A stretch of 64,000 bases of DNA from Cristatella mucedo (taxonomy: Eukaryota; Bryozoa; Phylactolaemata; Cristatellidae), in assembly GCA_009760855.2 (NCBI GenBank), contig WPIO01000031.1, positions 2,919,001 through 2,983,000 of the forward strand, in the 5' to 3' direction. The notes beneath the pieces are model-generated. The model worked only from the letters and a program-made list of their open reading frames with translations. It made no database searches and had not been told where the DNA came from. Below, one piece after another: positions 17,739 to 49,690 of the stretch (its first letter is position 1; each line of letters starts with the position of its first letter). A program made the position numbers and the translations under genes.

Positions 17739-17752
17739 TTATTTATTTATAT
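17483..17752. repeat. (TA)n tracts split by the right inverted-repeat arm
   Basis: A TA-rich tract at about 17483-17524 and a longer one at about 17597-17752, with TATG and TTTA interruptions, flank the 74-bp arm. The arm therefore looks inserted into, or copied next to, a TA microsatellite. Confidence 0.9.
17525..17598 (-). repeat. Right arm of a perfect 74-bp inverted repeat
   Basis: Exact reverse complement of 15531-15604. It lies inside the TA-rich tract. Confidence 0.95.
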
Positions 17753-17768
17753 ATAATTCGTGTGTGTG

Positions 17769-17893
17769 GCACCCTAATAGAACTTAATTTCTATTCAGGC
17801 GCTTCTTCACATGTGCCTCGGGGCTCGAGTCCATGACCTCGACCAGACCTGAGTCAGGGCGAGCACCTTAACCGCTGAGCCAAACCAGCTCGA
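17769..17893 (-). mobile_element. tRNA-derived SINE, family A
   Basis: In reverse orientation it reads GAGCTGGTTTGGCTCAGCGG, a GGTCATGGACTCGAGCCCCG box-B-like motif, then GCGCCTGAATAGAAATTAAG. It matches the 8.6 kb copy over its whole length. Confidence 0.8.
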
Positions 17894-18244
17894 CATCGGC
17901 TCACCTTGAAGCGCGGATGCGAAGAAAGCTTAGTGTGACGTGGCATGCTCAAGCTACCTGGACGTTTAGGGTTCCTGATCACATTTGCTTCGTTCGCTCG
18001 TCATTCCGTGCAATATGTATCATTTGTTTTCGATTTTTAGGTATTCTATTGCCGCCGCGCACGTGCCCGCCCCTTTCCTTTGCTCGTGCAAGGGGCGGGC
18101 GTTCTAGGCTCCGTGCACGACTCGTTGCGAAGGCTTCATTCGTTTTCTCGTTACGCTTGCGCCTCGTTGCGTTCCTCACGACCCCACTAATTCGCGTCGG
18201 CAGACTCTCGTCACGATAGGAAGTTCGTTTTCCAAAGTTCCAGT

Positions 18245-18457
18245 CTAACGTTCGCCCGGCGACACCTGAGTGAGACCGCCGCCGCCGCCGCCGAAATCGT
18301 GAGTAACTCTTGCTCGTGTAGCTCCTGGATTTCGCGAGACAAGCGTCACTCGCGGACTCGCGCTCGCTCCGCGGAAACTCTTCGCGAAACTATCCGCCAT
18401 TCGCTCGACGAGCTTTTTTTTCAACGACGGACTGGCTAGTTGTCTTTTCGTGGTCAT
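18245..18457 (-). CDS. Weak candidate first coding exon, unknown protein
   Basis: An ATG at 18455-18457 in a GCCGCA context opens a basic ORF beginning MTTKRQLASPSLKKKLVERM. Possible donors are CGCGA|GTGACG and ACTCAG|GTGTCG within the ORF. It lies just 3' of the ion channel stop on the same strand, so it could start a separate downstream gene. No family is recognised; the GC-rich composition makes chance ORFs likely. Confidence 0.2.
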   Translation of the reverse strand: MTTKRQLASPSLKKKLVERMADSFAKSFRGASASPRVTLVSRNPGATRARVTHDFGGGGGGLTQVSPGER

Positions 18458-18665
18458 TGCGGCCGAGGTGAATTTAGTTGAGCAGGATTTAGTCGCTGCA
18501 ACGGACTTTAAATTGCACCAAGCACTGGGGCGGCATTCCTTCGCTCGACGATGCGTTCGCGCACGATGTCCGAGTCCGAATAGACAGGCTCGAACGGTGC
18601 ACTCGCGCGCTGTCACTTCCCTAAACCCTAGGGCTAAGCGTGCGGCCATTTTTTAAATCGTCGTC

Positions 18666-18706
18666 AGTGGAGTCACACGTCAGCACTAGTGGAGTCACAC
18701 GTCAGC
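18666..18706. repeat. Short direct repeat in the TMEM63 3' flank
   Basis: AGTGGAGTCACACGTCAGC occurs at 18666-18684 and again at 18688-18706, about 75 bases past the stop codon on the sense strand. A tandem duplication is the simplest explanation. Confidence 0.8.
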
Positions 18707-18780
18707 TCTGCCTCGGCGGCTTTGACAGTGAAGCAGCACTTTTTCAACCGCAAGCAACCAAGAAAACGGCCTGGCGCTGC

Positions 18781-40171
<21,391 letters not shown>

Positions 40172-40800
40172 CCTTGCCGAAATCAGTATGCCGCCGCCGT
40201 CTCATGTGTCTCCTGTGCAATGTCGAAAGCGTGCTCAGGCGATACAGTGGTGATGTCGAGTGGTTCTCTCGGGACTCAATCTGCCAAAGCCCGGCGGAAG
40301 GGATACGTGGCGCGCTAGCTGCTCGACTTCGCGAGCAAATACACGACTGCGGTCCAACAAGTTCAGTCAAAAGCACCTAGTAATTTGTTTCTTGAATTTT
40401 TCCGAAAAAACCCTCGTGCGTCAACGAACGCCAACTTCAAAAAATTTGAAGCACCGCATGCGTCAATTTGCACTATTTTTATTCCGAACCAAAACCAGAC
40501 ATGTGAAGGAGCTTCGCGGACGACCTGAACTAAATTATTGAGCAGATGAACACGTGTGCGTAAGCACTGGAAGGGCTAATGCTTAGGTGTCGGTGCCGAT
40601 TATGAACTGTTCTTAGACAGCTTCCAGCACCGATTCGTATGGCTTTTAGTGTCCAATAGTCCCACCACCAGTGTCAGCAGGCCCTTAACTCTGTGTTACA
40701 CTCAATTAAGCGTCTGCCTTTTCTTACTAAAATCAATATTGCAGAGAGTTAATCTTTGTTAAGTGAAACGGTTGCTGCGCCAAATGAAAGATTGGCGTCA
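40172..40800. other. TMEM63 upstream flank, nothing recognised
   Basis: On the minus strand this is immediately upstream of the initiator ATG. No TATA box or clear initiator is evident. Short ORFs only. Confidence 0.4.
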
Positions 40801-40889
40801 CTTTAGATGTGTGTCAGTAATCGCATGGGAGTTATGTCGAATCGGGCTAGGCGATCGGTGCGCGGTTGTTACTCGGCCTGTCTTCAGTA

Positions 40890-41300
40890 GACCAGGCTGA
40901 TGTAATACAGTGCGTCTTCGTCCGTGACTCCACAATGCCACAAGGAATACATCAGTTTTACGCCGAGCAGTTTTGTATTTTGCGCTCAAAGCCTGGGCGG
41001 CTATTGGTGTGCATGCGGTAGCGCCGCACACTTCATGTCACGCTACAAACAAGAGCGAGCGAGAGAGTGAGAAGCAAAACTGTGCCCTGAGGGCAGTCGA
41101 GGAAATGAGTAGCCAGCGAGTAGCAGCACATGATGGCCGGAAGTGATGAGCCGCAGTCGGCAGCAGAACAGGAGATGTCGTTGCGTAAGATTTGTTTAAA
41201 GGTGTTTTTCTCGCTCTGGCTCCATGCTCAAATGCATAGCAAACGCGTCGGTCTCCGACAGCCTTTAGCTAAGGAATGGAGCAGCTAATTAAGTGTCCAG
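40890..41300 (-). mobile_element. 3' fragment of LINE family 2
   Basis: On the minus strand it includes TGTGGAGTCACGGACGAAGA and upstream pieces matching the C-terminal and 3' regions of the 62 kb copy. It is 5'-truncated and diverged, similar in extent to the 15.8-16.1 kb fragment. Confidence 0.6.
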
Positions 41301-41409
41301 AAAGATAAGGTGTTTGAACATTCTCACGTACAGGAGGAGCTGCACAACATTCATCATTCAGCATACAACATTCTCACGTACAGGAGCTGCACAGGAGCTT
41401 TCACCGCTA

Positions 41410-41512
41410 CAAAAGCCACTGCTTGCAATGGTCAATAAAGAGCTGCCCACTGCAGGACTCGAACCCCGACCTGGGTCGTGAAGAGCCAGCACTTTATTCG
41501 TGGGCTAAGATC
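41410..41512 (-). mobile_element. Diverged SINE, family B-like
   Basis: Reverse-strand order: CACGACCCAGGTCGGGGTTC and GAGTCC (box-B-like), then TGCAGTGGGCAGCTCTTTAT and TGACCATTGCAAGCAGTGGC, as in family B. Confidence 0.5.
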
Positions 41513-42300
41513 TGAGGCAAAGGCATCCGCAGCATCTGGTACTTCCAGCCGATTACCCTGGTAAATCTTAACCAAGTTCAACGTTGCTTAGCTTTTTCTT
41601 GATCAGACGCTTAGCTTTTTCGATCGACCAGGTACCAAAGTTGTCAAAATTGCATGGCCTTAGAGACCTGGAGGCACAAGGAAGCTGTAACTGTTGCAGC
41701 AGTTCAGTGAAAGACCATGAAGGAGACGAACCCTTTGCGGGCTTTGTGGGTCTGATTAAGAATTTTTCTCGGCATCCGTTAATCAACCGAAAGCCACTGT
41801 ATCTCATTTAGCAAAGGCGAAAAAAGCTGAGCCTTCTGAGCAATTTTGAGCCACCATCACCGCCGGATGTAGAGACGTGGGGTTGTCTCCGGTAGCCTGG
41901 CTAATACTGAATTACTCTAGCCCTGCCTTGACAGAACCAGGTAGCAAGTAATATATTAAAGCCAGCCACCCAGCATTAGATGGTCCCTTATCTTAGACGG
42001 GAATCGAATGTGAAGATTGGCTGTGGAAGCCGTCTTACCTTGCGGAAACTCTTAAGCGTTTCGCAACTATCAAAGGGTACGCCTAAATTCCGAGAGCAAG
42101 ATGGCGGTCGCACGAAAGTGTCGCCACTAAAAGGAGTAAAGTCTCCCTGTCCAGCGGCATGCTTGTGGTATCATCTAAGTACAAGCTTGATTTTATCATC
42201 GTTCTACTGAGCGGATGCTGCAGCGCTAGTCTGGGCATTTCTACGGTGACCTTGTCCTTGAGCTTTGTCTGCTTGTATGCATGAGCTAAAGAAGCCAAAA
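41513..42300. other. No gene seen
   Basis: Short ORFs on both strands, without domains. The sequence becomes CG-rich after 42300. Confidence 0.45.
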
Positions 42301-43890
42301 TGGTCCCTCCGAAAATAGGCGGGCGGCGGCGCTGCTCTGTCGCACGCTATACGACGACGTGGACCCAATCGATTTGCTTAAATGCGGACGCTGAGCCCAC
42401 TGATCGTGTGCGCAAATTCGCACCCGAGTGACTCAATAGAGTTCGCCCCAGTTCCATTCTCAGGCGCGTCCTCGGAGGGGTGTTCTTGTAGAGCTTGCAG
42501 CAAAGAAGAGAGCTCTCACGCTCTCTCGCTGCACCTCATCGGCTACTCGGATGGGAAATGCAGCAGACGATGCACGAGGGAAAGAGAGTGCGGCATTGGA
42601 GAGGCGCATTGCAATGCCACCATGAACGCGCAGACCACAGGCAGTTCCGCACCACATCCAAGCACAAATCCCCTCAGCTAGAGCCTCTAGAGCATCTAAC
42701 TCTGCAGACATGCGATCATCACTCTCGCGCGCGCTAAAAAAGGCGACGAGAGTGGAGCGACGAAACAGGGTATGCTGCGCAACGAATGAGCAGCAAATCG
42801 AGCGCATGGGAGCGGAGCTCGAGCATTTCCGGCACTCGCTTCCTCCCGCGGGAGCCGTTCTCTTCCGGGAGCGCGAGATCCACGCAGCCACGCGGCTAGC
42901 CGATCGGGTTGCGACGACGTTGGCGGCGGCGGCAGCAGCAGCCTTTCGCATCGCCGCGAGCGACGGCAAATCGTTAAATTCGCCGACCGGAAGCGCTTGC
43001 GGGAAGCAAGCTGCGGAGACGCGAGTGTCTCGCGTCTGCGCAGCCCGCGAAATCCGCTGCCTCGCAGCTGCGGCGCGTTTCCAGCGGCCGCGGCTTGAAT
43101 CTACCGCCGACGACCGCGAGGCGGCGCCAGCGCGCGCTTACCTCGGCTCGATCGCGCGCGCGTGCCCGCGCGTGCCCGCGCGCACGCGCGCTCGCGTCTC
43201 TCTTTGCCTTCGACGCGCGATCGACGCCCGGCAAGAGGCGCTCGCGCTCGTCCTCACTCGAAGTGGTGACAGTGATGCGGCGGTGCTCCCACCCCCGACA
43301 GCCTCGCCCGACGCCACGGGTCGCGTCGGGCGATCGATGCGGCCACAATGGGCTCAATATCGCCAACCTCGTTAGCAAACAGCGAAGGCGCTGGGAACCG
43401 CCGCCCTCGAGCCACGCCCACCCCGTCGCCGGCCGCGGCCGTCCGACCGCCGCAGCGGCGTTCGACTCGTCCAGCTGTGGCAAAGGAAAGGCGCGCAGAC
43501 GCCGATCCGGCGACGCGCTCTGCCGCCGTCGGAAGAGGCTGTGGCGGTATCGGGAGAGAGCGGCCGATACTCGTTCGACGAGAGCGCAGCCGTGCGGCGC
43601 TGAAAGGGCGGCGGCTGCGGGCCGAACTGAGGAGTCGATTTTCTCGCTCAAGCGGCCATTGTGAATGCCCGGAGCGTCGGACGCAGAGCCGCCGCATCGA
43701 AGGCGGCGGCTCTGCGTCCGACGCGGTCGCGTCTGACCGTACGCTCGTCTTCGAGTCACCGAGTGGCGCCTCTGACCTCTGGCCTCGACCTTTTTCGCGG
43801 CCGCCTCGATGCGGCACGCTCCCCAAAGCTCCCAGAACTGGAAGCGCTCAACCGCGCGACCGACGGCACGACATTCGCTGACATTTGAAG
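42301..43890. promoter_or_regulatory. CG-dense island-like segment, possible promoter
   Basis: The segment is visibly packed with CG dinucleotides (runs such as GCGCGCGCGTGCCCGCG near 43150), unlike the flanks. Because stop codons are rare in such DNA, long ORFs appear in several frames on both strands at once, and I do not call any as a gene. It lies 2-3.7 kb upstream of the TMEM63 ATG on the sense strand, so an untranslated first exon or a divergent promoter is possible. No transcription start element was identified. Confidence 0.4.
43674..43724. repeat. Perfect 22-bp hairpin with 7-base loop
   Basis: 43674-43695 is the exact reverse complement of 43703-43724; the loop is ATCGAAG. The stem is GC-rich, so the folded form would be very stable in DNA or RNA. 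It is inside the CG-dense segment. Confidence 0.97.
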
Positions 43891-44121
43891 GCATTTGAGA
43901 AGAAGCTATAACATCCTCTCCTTTCTCGTATCATTTGCTGAGTCCTTGTACGCGGTCTCTCGTGTGTGCTTATGCGCCCATACACTGGACGGGAAGGTCA
44001 TCATTAATACATTGACATTAGGTCTTTCCCGCAACCTCAAGTGCCTCGGCGGCGATTCAGTTCTCTTAAGACGCAATACGAGGGTCTCATTGTGATCAGA
44101 AAAAATATAATTCATCAGCGT

Positions 44122-44245
44122 AGCGCCGTATAAAACTTAATCTTTATTCAGGCGCTTCGCGTATGCCACGGGGCTCGAGCCCACGGCCTCGGCCAGACCT
44201 TGTTCGGTGCGAGCACCTTTGCCACTGAGCCAAACCAGGGCGGCA
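44122..44245 (-). mobile_element. tRNA-derived SINE, family A
   Basis: Reverse-strand: GGTTTGGCTCAGTGGCAAAG head, a GGCCGTGGGCTCGAGCCCCG box B, GCGCCTGAATAAAGATTAAG tail and TATACGGCGC end. It is well preserved. Confidence 0.8.
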
Positions 44246-44611
44246 TAATTATTACTGTCACATGTTTTGCTTACGAGTCCCAGTCGCAGTTTTCCGGCCG
44301 CCGTCGCTGTAATGCTATCGCGTTCATGACGCATGCGATCTAGTACTTAGAGAATGGGGGAATGAGGTTAAGTTTGAAAATGTGCTCCATCGGGCAGGCA
44401 GCAGCGGACCGAAGGCGAGCGTTGGTGAGCAATCACATACTCTATTAGAATACGCATGCTCCGTTAGAATACCCATACTCTGTTAGAAGGCGGTGCTTGA
44501 GTAGTGAGTCCTCCCCCCACCCGTATACAGCGCTGCGACAAAGACCGCGGGTTCAAGTCATCGCCGCTGTTTCAAGCTGCTGACACAATTCCAGCGTTGG
44601 TTAATCCCCTG

Positions 44612-44739
44612 GATCTTAGCACAGTGGCTAAGGTGCTCGCTCTTAACGATCTAGGTAATGGGTTTGAGTCATACAGTGGGTGATTCTTTAGTGCTCACTA
44701 TAAGCAGTGATGCTAGCCTCTAAAGCTCTTCAGCCGTCA
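44612..44739 (+). mobile_element. Diverged SINE, family B-like
   Basis: Head CTTAGCACAGTGGCTAAGGT, a GGGTTTGAGTC box-B-like motif, then GTGGGTGATTCTTTAGTGCT and TAAAGCTCTTCAGCCGTCAT, in the family B order. A LINE fragment follows directly. Confidence 0.55.
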
Positions 44740-45462
44740 TCGACTTCAAGGTTATGTCGCTCAATTGTAGGTCCCTTTATTCTTTGACTCCAGCCTACCT
44801 ATCAGAACTACTTCCTCACCAGGGTAAGCGTCGTACGACCAGCTTTTCGAAATCAACCGTTTGCCCATTGCTCGTACAAACCTCAAATCCTTTGGAGATT
44901 GTGCCATTAGTTCGTACGCTCCTAAAGCCTGGAACTAACTCGCAACTTGTGTCATGACATCTCCTGACTTAGCCATATTTAAAAAGAAATTAAAAACCCA
45001 CCTATTTATCACAGCATTTAGTGAGTCACTGTGATTTAATAATAATGATAATAATAATAATGCACTTGATAAAGCGCCCTCAGAGAACTTAATCTTTTTC
45101 TAGGCGCTTTAAATTTGCTGCAAAGTGAAATACAATTGAGTGGTAAGTAAAATCATGCTTGAAAAACAAACAAAATGAATAATATGGTTAGGGGTGACAT
45201 GCACAGGGTCAGCATGCGCATTTGATTTTTCCTTAAAGTGCATATGCGTGCTGACACTGCATGCTGCCGCTAACCACACTTGCATGCTGACCCTGTGTGT
45301 GTCACCCTCTAACCATATTATTCTTGTTGTTTATCGAGCATTCTACCTCTTACCATTATATCGTGTTTCCTTTGCAGCATATGTAAAGCGCCTAGAAAGA
45401 GATTGAGTTATCTGAGGGTGTTTTATCAAGCGTGTTATCATTAATATTAATATTATTATATG
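44740..45462 (+). mobile_element. LINE family-1 3' part, interrupted by a reversed tail insertion
   Basis: 44740-45037 encodes the C-terminal region of the RT ORF and a following 3' region. The normal continuation (CATATGCGTGCTGACACTGC, then GTAAAGCGCCTAGAAAGAGA and an ATT-rich end) resumes only at about 45229. The 185 bases between are a reversed copy of the same tail. Confidence 0.8.
45038..45222 (-). mobile_element. Tail-only LINE family-1 insertion with 6-bp duplication
   Basis: Minus-strand copy of the 3' UTR and tail, from GCTGACCCTGTGCATGTCAC to GCGCCTAGAAAAAGATTAAG and (ATT)n. TGATTT flanks it at 45032-45037 and 45223-45228, as expected for a target-site duplication. Confidence 0.8.
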
Positions 45463-45905
45463 AATAGAGCTGCTAAATTGGCTGACTTCTTGTAATACAC
45501 AATGTATTACTGGGTGCAGACGGAGTTATCGAGATTCCGAGGTACAGTCAACTCCGCTTACAAGAACATGCTCTGTCCGGAAAACGGCCATTCTTATTGG
45601 TGGAGTATTCCCATTTGTAGAGTGAGTCTATAGCTAGAGTAAATATGGGACGAGGAACTGATATTCTTATAAGCGGAGTATTCTTATATCAGATGTTCGT
45701 ATGCGCGGAGTCGACTGCACTTTCGTTGCTATCAGTTCCGTTCACGATGATCGATGCAAAAGTCAGTCAGCCTATGCCTCCTTCCCCGCAGGAGAACTCG
45801 CTGCGGAGTAGCGTGTGCGGAAAAGCCTGATTAGCGTGAAAATAGCTGCATGTGAAAGCGACTCGGCGGGTTTGGCAGTGTACTGGGGGTACGGACATTT
45901 CCTCT

Positions 45906-46205
45906 GGACATTTCCCCCTACCCCGGGGGAAAAAATGTCCTGGGGGAAGGGTCGAAGAGTCCAAAGTGGGGAATGTCGGGGGGGGGGGACGTCCAGGGGG
46001 GAAATATCCTACAACCCTGAGTGGTATGGACATTCCCCTCCCCCGGACGTTTAGCTGCTGCAGCCTGGGATAGGTGGAACACCCCGGGATATACTGGGAT
46101 AGCTGGGGCACCGGACATAACTGTGGCACTTGATATAGCTGGAGTACCTGGGATTTCTGGAGCACCGTATATAGCTGGGGCACTTGGCATAGCTGGGGCA
46201 GCTCA
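45906..46205. repeat. Imperfect hairpin and degenerate 15-bp minisatellite
   Basis: GGACATTTCCCCC at 45906-45918 pairs imperfectly with the GGGGGAAAAAATGTCC at 45925-45940, and related pieces recur to 46035. From about 46060 to 46205 a diverged 15-base unit like ATAGCTGGGGCACCT repeats about nine times. Confidence 0.75.
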
Positions 46206-46209
46206 GAGC

Positions 46210-47190
46210 TAAGGGTAGCGTTGGGATGGAACCGAGAGGGCGAGGCGCTCAGTATCCCCTGACGAACAGCACAGAGGTGCTTCGCTGACGCGAACACCGC
46301 CGGGGCAATGGGGTCATCGTCATCTGCTTTACGTGATAGTTGACGTATGGTGATAATGGCCATGACCGAGTGAGTGATTTCGGCGGCTTATTTTGCTGAG
46401 ACGTTTTACCATGAAATTTGTCTAAAGCGGTCACAAAACTTGCATGGTTTCAATCTCCACTTTCCCTCGGCCGGTAGTCATCCTCCACATCCCCACCCTA
46501 TCTATCATCAAAGTCCAAGGAACCAGGCAGCATTCCTGCTTCATACTCGCATAGTGGGCAGTATTTTATTGGCTGCCACAGATGCGTAAGGTTCACCATG
46601 AAATAGCAGAGACTCATTTCGGCTTCGTTGTATCCTCTTATTTTAGACCGTCACGATACAAGAAAAATTGTCCGCAGGTTAACCTAGAAAGAGGAAGATT
46701 GTGTGCAGGCGGGCATTAACGAATTTTCCTTGTAAATGAATTCGCTTGTCGATAAATCTTTTAATTAGAACGAAAGCTGAAGTTCATGTAGACGAGTTAC
46801 CAAGTGTGAAGCGAGACAAAAATGATGCAATGCATTTACGACGGTACTTCAGGGGTGATAATAATAATACAGTTTATAAAGTGTGATGACAATTTCCAAC
46901 TCGTCTTGACTCTGAATTTGCGACGTGCTTAAACAAACGTTTCCCAGTGTCAGCGATTATGATCCGGCTAAACGTCACGTTTCTTGCTTTTCCCACATGA
47001 CCGAAGTTTACTTCCGGTTCATGAGGCAGTCAGCCGTAGCCGAGAGGCAAGCTTTTGATTGGTGAGCGTGGCTCATCGAATCGCTATGGCGAAGTTTCCT
47101 TATTAATTGTCGGCACACGGTGTGCTAATACCAGCTAGGCCTAGAGGCTCTTTTCTGCTGCTCATGAATAATAGAAGTAGCAGTCTTTAT
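46210..47190. other. No gene seen
   Basis: Balanced to AT-leaning sequence with short ORFs. An ATA-rich fragment near 46855 with TTTATAAAGTGTGATGAC may be a remnant LINE tail. Confidence 0.4.
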
Positions 47191-47199
47191 TTGGCCTCC

Positions 47200-47370
47200 T
47201 TAGTTTGCAAGATTATCTTGTTTTTGGCGCCAAGTTTGGGCCCGAAGTCACGTGCTTGCATATCAGGGCCATGAACTCTTGCCGTGCGGCTTATTCAAAG
47301 TGCTTGGATAGAGATTGAGTTCTCTTTGGACGCTAGACAAATGAAGCATTTTTATTTTTTATTTTATTGA
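47200..47370 (+). mobile_element. Diverged SINE, family A-like
   Basis: GGCCCGAAGTCACGTGCTTG resembles a decayed box B; the tail AAAGTGCTTGGATAGAGATT, GAGTTCTCTTTGGACGCTAG matches the family A/LINE tail. Confidence 0.45.
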
Positions 47371-48290
47371 ATTTCTATTTCATTTGCACGGTCTGATGAT
47401 TCCTTTGGCCTAGTGGGAATCAAGTAAATATGCAAGACGAAACCAAGTAAGCGAACAATGAGCTTACAAAAAGTGGCACTCGATAAATGAAAATCCTAAC
47501 AAGGATTGCAATTAAAAGCAAAGGTCACATTATTGGCCGCTTCAGCTGCGGCTTCCCTATTTGGTAAACGATGTCAATGTGTTCGCCCTCGTGAATCAAT
47601 TACCGCGTAAAGGCTTCAAGATTCTAGCAAAATGGCTGCTACATCAGATAACCAGTACAAATCGTCAGAGTTCGTAATTCGTGTGTGGGTTCCGTCGCAT
47701 ACGTTGCACAATTTTCTAATAGGCGCACTAAAGGATACTTGAAAACTTTACTACATATTAAGGGAGGCCTCTGGTTCGCTTCAGATGGCTATAGAGTCGC
47801 CACCTCTAATAACATCAACCGCTCGAGGCGGCGAAGGCAAAGCGCGAGTACATCCGTACCACGAGAGTTGTGCGCGTTCGGCATGCTGCCCTAGCGTCCG
47901 CCCGCTCGTTAGTTAAATTACGGCAGCGGTCAGAATAAAGGCCGCAGCCGTTAAATCAGTCTCCGCCGCTCTCTCCTGACTTGTTAATTTCCGCCGTCGG
48001 TGCGCAGGTCCTGCCAATGGGGTCGACGTTCTGTAGTTCTCGAGCCTTGGAAGTGCTCCGCTGGCCGTGCCTGAGCGCTCAGTGCAATGAGCTCTCGCTC
48101 ACTCGCTCAGCTCGCTCGGCTAGAAAAGAGTTCTCGCTGGCTGGCCGGCGGAAAGCAGAGTCGCTGTACTCGACGTGATAGTTGCTGTAGAGGATATAGC
48201 TGTCCGCGGAGTACGAACAGACAGACGGATGCAGCAACCCGCTTCGGCAACACTTCGCGAGCGCTCGTTTCTGCCGCCAGCTGCTATTAT
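47371..48290. other. No gene called; GC-rich second half
   Basis: The segment from 47820 on is GC-rich with short ORFs on both strands. I see no domain or paired splice sites, though an unrecognised first exon cannot be excluded. Confidence 0.35.
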
Positions 48291-48293
48291 ATT

Positions 48294-48317
48294 ATTATAT
48301 ATATATATATATATATT
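48294..48317. repeat. Short (TA)n
   Basis: TA dinucleotide run bounded by ATTATT on both sides. Confidence 0.9.
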
Positions 48318-48623
48318 ATTATATTACAGCTGCTCGCGCTCAATTTCCCCGCGCTCGCTTGAGCACAATCTCGGCGGCGGCGGCTTGCATTCAGACCGAT
48401 TTGCATCGAGCGTCCGCGGCAGAGTGCTCTATCAGATCGCTCGCGCTCGCCCGAGATGGGTAACTCGAACGCTACGGTTATTTTCGGCTGAAAGTCTCGC
48501 TGTGGCTCTCAGCCGCAGTCCACGGCTGGCAAAATAACGACCAGCAACGGTGTTCCCACTGCAGGCGGAAAGTAGCTGAAAAGTGTCTCTGTCTGTCCTT
48601 CTGTCTCAGTGTCCCTCTACTTC

Positions 48624-48628
<5 letters not shown>

Positions 48629-48673
<45 letters not shown>

Positions 48674-48728
48674 TCTCTCTCTCTCTCTACTCTCTCTCTC
48701 TCTCTCTCACTCTTTCTCTCTATCTCTC
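48629..48728. repeat. (CT)n tract
   Basis: CT run of about 100 bases with ACTCT and CCCT interruptions. Confidence 0.95.
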
Positions 48729-49029
48729 GATTTCGGAAAACGGGAGAGACGTAGATGATTGCAGATTATGACGACAATATAACGACCAAAGGCTGTTGTT
48801 GCCGAAGTTTACTGTTGTCTTATTTGGCAGTCAAGCAAGGGTGTCTTTGAAAATTAGCATAAATCGAAGGTAAAAGACTACGGGTGATAAGGAAAGTTGT
48901 ATAAGATTGCAAATGTTACTACGGAAATAAGGGAGAGCAATTCTGAGCAGAGGACAGCAGATCAAGTAAAGGTGCGGCACCTTGGGTGACTTATTTGCCA
49001 TTAGTAGCCAGAGCGAAACGCTGATTTGA

Positions 49030-49140
49030 CATAGGGGTAAGGTCGTCCTCTTTAACGACCAACGTCGCGTGCACGAGCCCAATGGAAAATGAAAAGAGCC
49101 TGGATAGAGGTTAACTTATTTTAGGGTGCTAAATAAATAT
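49030..49140 (+). mobile_element. Diverged SINE, family A-like
   Basis: CAACGTCGCGTGCACGAGCC (box-B-like), then AAAAGAGCCTGGATAGAGGT, TAACTTATTTTAGGGTGCTA and AATAAATAT. The order is that of family A. Confidence 0.6.
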
Positions 49141-49690
49141 AGTATATTATATTAGTATATTAAGAGCTACGATGGCTGGCGGTTGATCAACGGATGCAGA
49201 GCGAAGTCTTTACGCTGACCCACAAGGCCCACCACGGCTTGGCTCCTCCGTACCTAGCTGAACTGCTGCACCAGTTTAACCTCTTCGTACCGTCAGATCC
49301 TGTATGGACAATAAATTAGATGTTCAGTTTTTCCGCTTAAAAACCGTTGGCTACAGAAGCTTTCCCTCTGCAGGTCCTAGATTGTGGAACTCGCTTCCAC
49401 AATCCTTACACAATGACAACTACCCTCCTACTGCCGACTACGGCTCATCCTTTTCAGCGGTCCAGAGCTGCTACTTCCATGCTAATCACTACCTCAACAG
49501 CTCTCCTGACTGTACTATGCTTCCAAAATTCTCTTTGTTGCGTGAGTTGAAGTCTTTTGGCTACCAAATGCGTACCGAAAGCCACGAGTAGGTGGTGGGT
49601 GCGCTATACAAAACTCTCCTGCGTAACGAGCACTTAGTCTTAATGGCTTTGTAAGTTACAGACGGAGATATACTACATTATATTGCATTG
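49141..49690 (+). mobile_element. LINE family 2, 3' part
   Basis: It matches the copy at 62.3-62.83 kb: LTHKAHHGLAPPYLAELLHQ, then FFRLKTVGYRSFPSAGPRLW and the AACGAGCAC..GACGGAGATA 3' end. The frame is broken near 49290. It is 5'-truncated and follows directly on a SINE. Confidence 0.8.

Noticed and set aside
42460-43894. Several long overlapping ORFs on both strands, the longest 306 codons (-)
   Set aside because: CG-dense DNA has few stop codons in any frame; Arg/Ala/Ser-rich products, no domain, no clear splice pairing.
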